Source of the DNA: Actinomycetes bacterium
GTDB taxonomy: Bacteria; Actinomycetota; Acidimicrobiia; Acidimicrobiales; RAAP-2
Length of the DNA: 5,576 bases
Direction of reading: 5' to 3'
NCBI GenBank assembly: GCA_021849435.1
Contig: JAJZSX010000184.1
Location: 1 to 5,576, forward strand
Shown in pieces: positions 5,258 through 5,576 of the stretch; within the stretch, counting starts at the first letter, position 1; each line of letters starts with the position of its first letter. The notes under the pieces are model-generated. The model did no database searches and was not told where the DNA came from. It was given only the letters and a program-made list of their open reading frames with translations. Both the position numbers and the translations under genes were made by a program.

Positions 5258-5576
5258 TCACTGGACGAGACGCCGGGTGCGGACACCATCGATCGGAGAC
5301 GCGTTCGCGCTCGGCGCCACCGCCGAAGCGACGAGGGCGCTGACCACCACCGCCCATAGGGCCGAAGCCAGGGCGAGGTGCACGTCGGCGAGCGCAGCCG
5401 GGGCACCGAGCACCGCGTCGAACGCTCCGACCACGATCTGGGCGACGAGCAGCGTGATCCCGACGAGCGCGGCCGTCCGCGGTGCGAGTGCGCGGCTGCG
5501 CCAGAGTCGTGCGAGGTACGCCACAACGAGACAAGCAGCAACGAACACCAGCGAGCGGTGCACGTACTGGAGGTTC
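5258..5576 (-). CDS. ctaA: COX15/CtaA heme A synthase, C-terminal part
   Basis: The frame is open from the right edge to a TGA at 5260-5258, giving 105 residues of the protein's C-terminal end. The GTG at 5563 is an internal Val codon, since the frame continues upstream as NLQYV. Three hydrophobic segments are visible: SLVFVAACLVVAYLARL, AALVGITLLVAQIVVGAF and LALASALWAVVVSALVAS. Two histidines sit where the C-terminal half of CtaA carries its pair of heme-ligand histidines, in QYVHRS and in ADVHLAL. CtaA is a cytoplasmic-membrane protein that oxidises the methyl group of heme O to make heme A for aa3-type cytochrome oxidases. It converges on the TetR gene with a 40-bp gap and has no evident link to the acyl-CoA genes. 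A short polar tail (SPIDGVRTRRLVQ) ends the protein. The N-terminal half lies outside the window. Confidence 0.85.
   Translation of the reverse strand, partial: NLQYVHRSLVFVAACLVVAYLARLWRSRALAPRTAALVGITLLVAQIVVGAFDAVLGAPAALADVHLALASALWAVVVSALVASAVAPSANASPIDGVRTRRLVQ

Noticed and set aside
5258..5563. A complete 101-aa membrane protein starting at GTG 5563
   Set aside because: The frame continues upstream to the window edge as NLQYV, and the conserved QYVHR of CtaA spans the GTG, so this is the end of a larger gene.

Overview
The window is GC-rich bacterial DNA whose genes abut or overlap. It uses GTG as well as ATG starts and carries long spurious open frames opposite its real genes. An XRE-type regulator with an MmyB-like ligand-binding domain, a TetR-gated acyl-CoA ligase operon and a CtaA heme A synthase together suggest an aerobic, high-GC actinobacterium. 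No genus can be named from the sequence alone. I see no RNA gene, mobile element, CRISPR array or phage gene.

Layout from left to right. (1) The C-terminal two thirds of an XRE/MmyB-like transcriptional regulator runs rightward off the left edge and overlaps by ATGA a 101-aa Dabb (stress-responsive alpha/beta barrel) protein. (2) Converging on these is a leftward block: a class I acyl-CoA synthetase (4591 to 3071), a crotonase-fold protein (3074 to 2301, ATGA overlap), a 165-bp gap, then an FMN-dependent L-lactate dehydrogenase/2-hydroxy-acid oxidase (2135 to 942). The gap contains a 16-codon open frame with a near-consensus Shine-Dalgarno, and its stop overlaps the dehydrogenase start. (3) A TetR regulator is divergent from the acyl-CoA synthetase across a 53-bp region that holds an operator-like inverted repeat. 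(4) A leftward partial CtaA/COX15 heme A synthase converges on the TetR gene and runs off the right edge.

How the genes may work together: the acyl-CoA synthetase would activate a carboxylic acid to its CoA thioester, the crotonase would hydrate or isomerise the thioester, and the divergent TetR is the natural repressor of this pair. The lactate dehydrogenase would feed electrons from a 2-hydroxy acid to the respiratory chain. It may be transcribed from its own leader or as the last gene of the same transcript. CtaA supplies heme A for aa3-type oxidases and looks like an unrelated neighbour. Substrates cannot be read from the sequence.

Most of this is ordinary catabolic gene content. The points most worth checking are the tiny coupled open frame ahead of the lactate dehydrogenase, the altered catalytic residues of the crotonase, and the small TetR/acyl-CoA synthetase control region.
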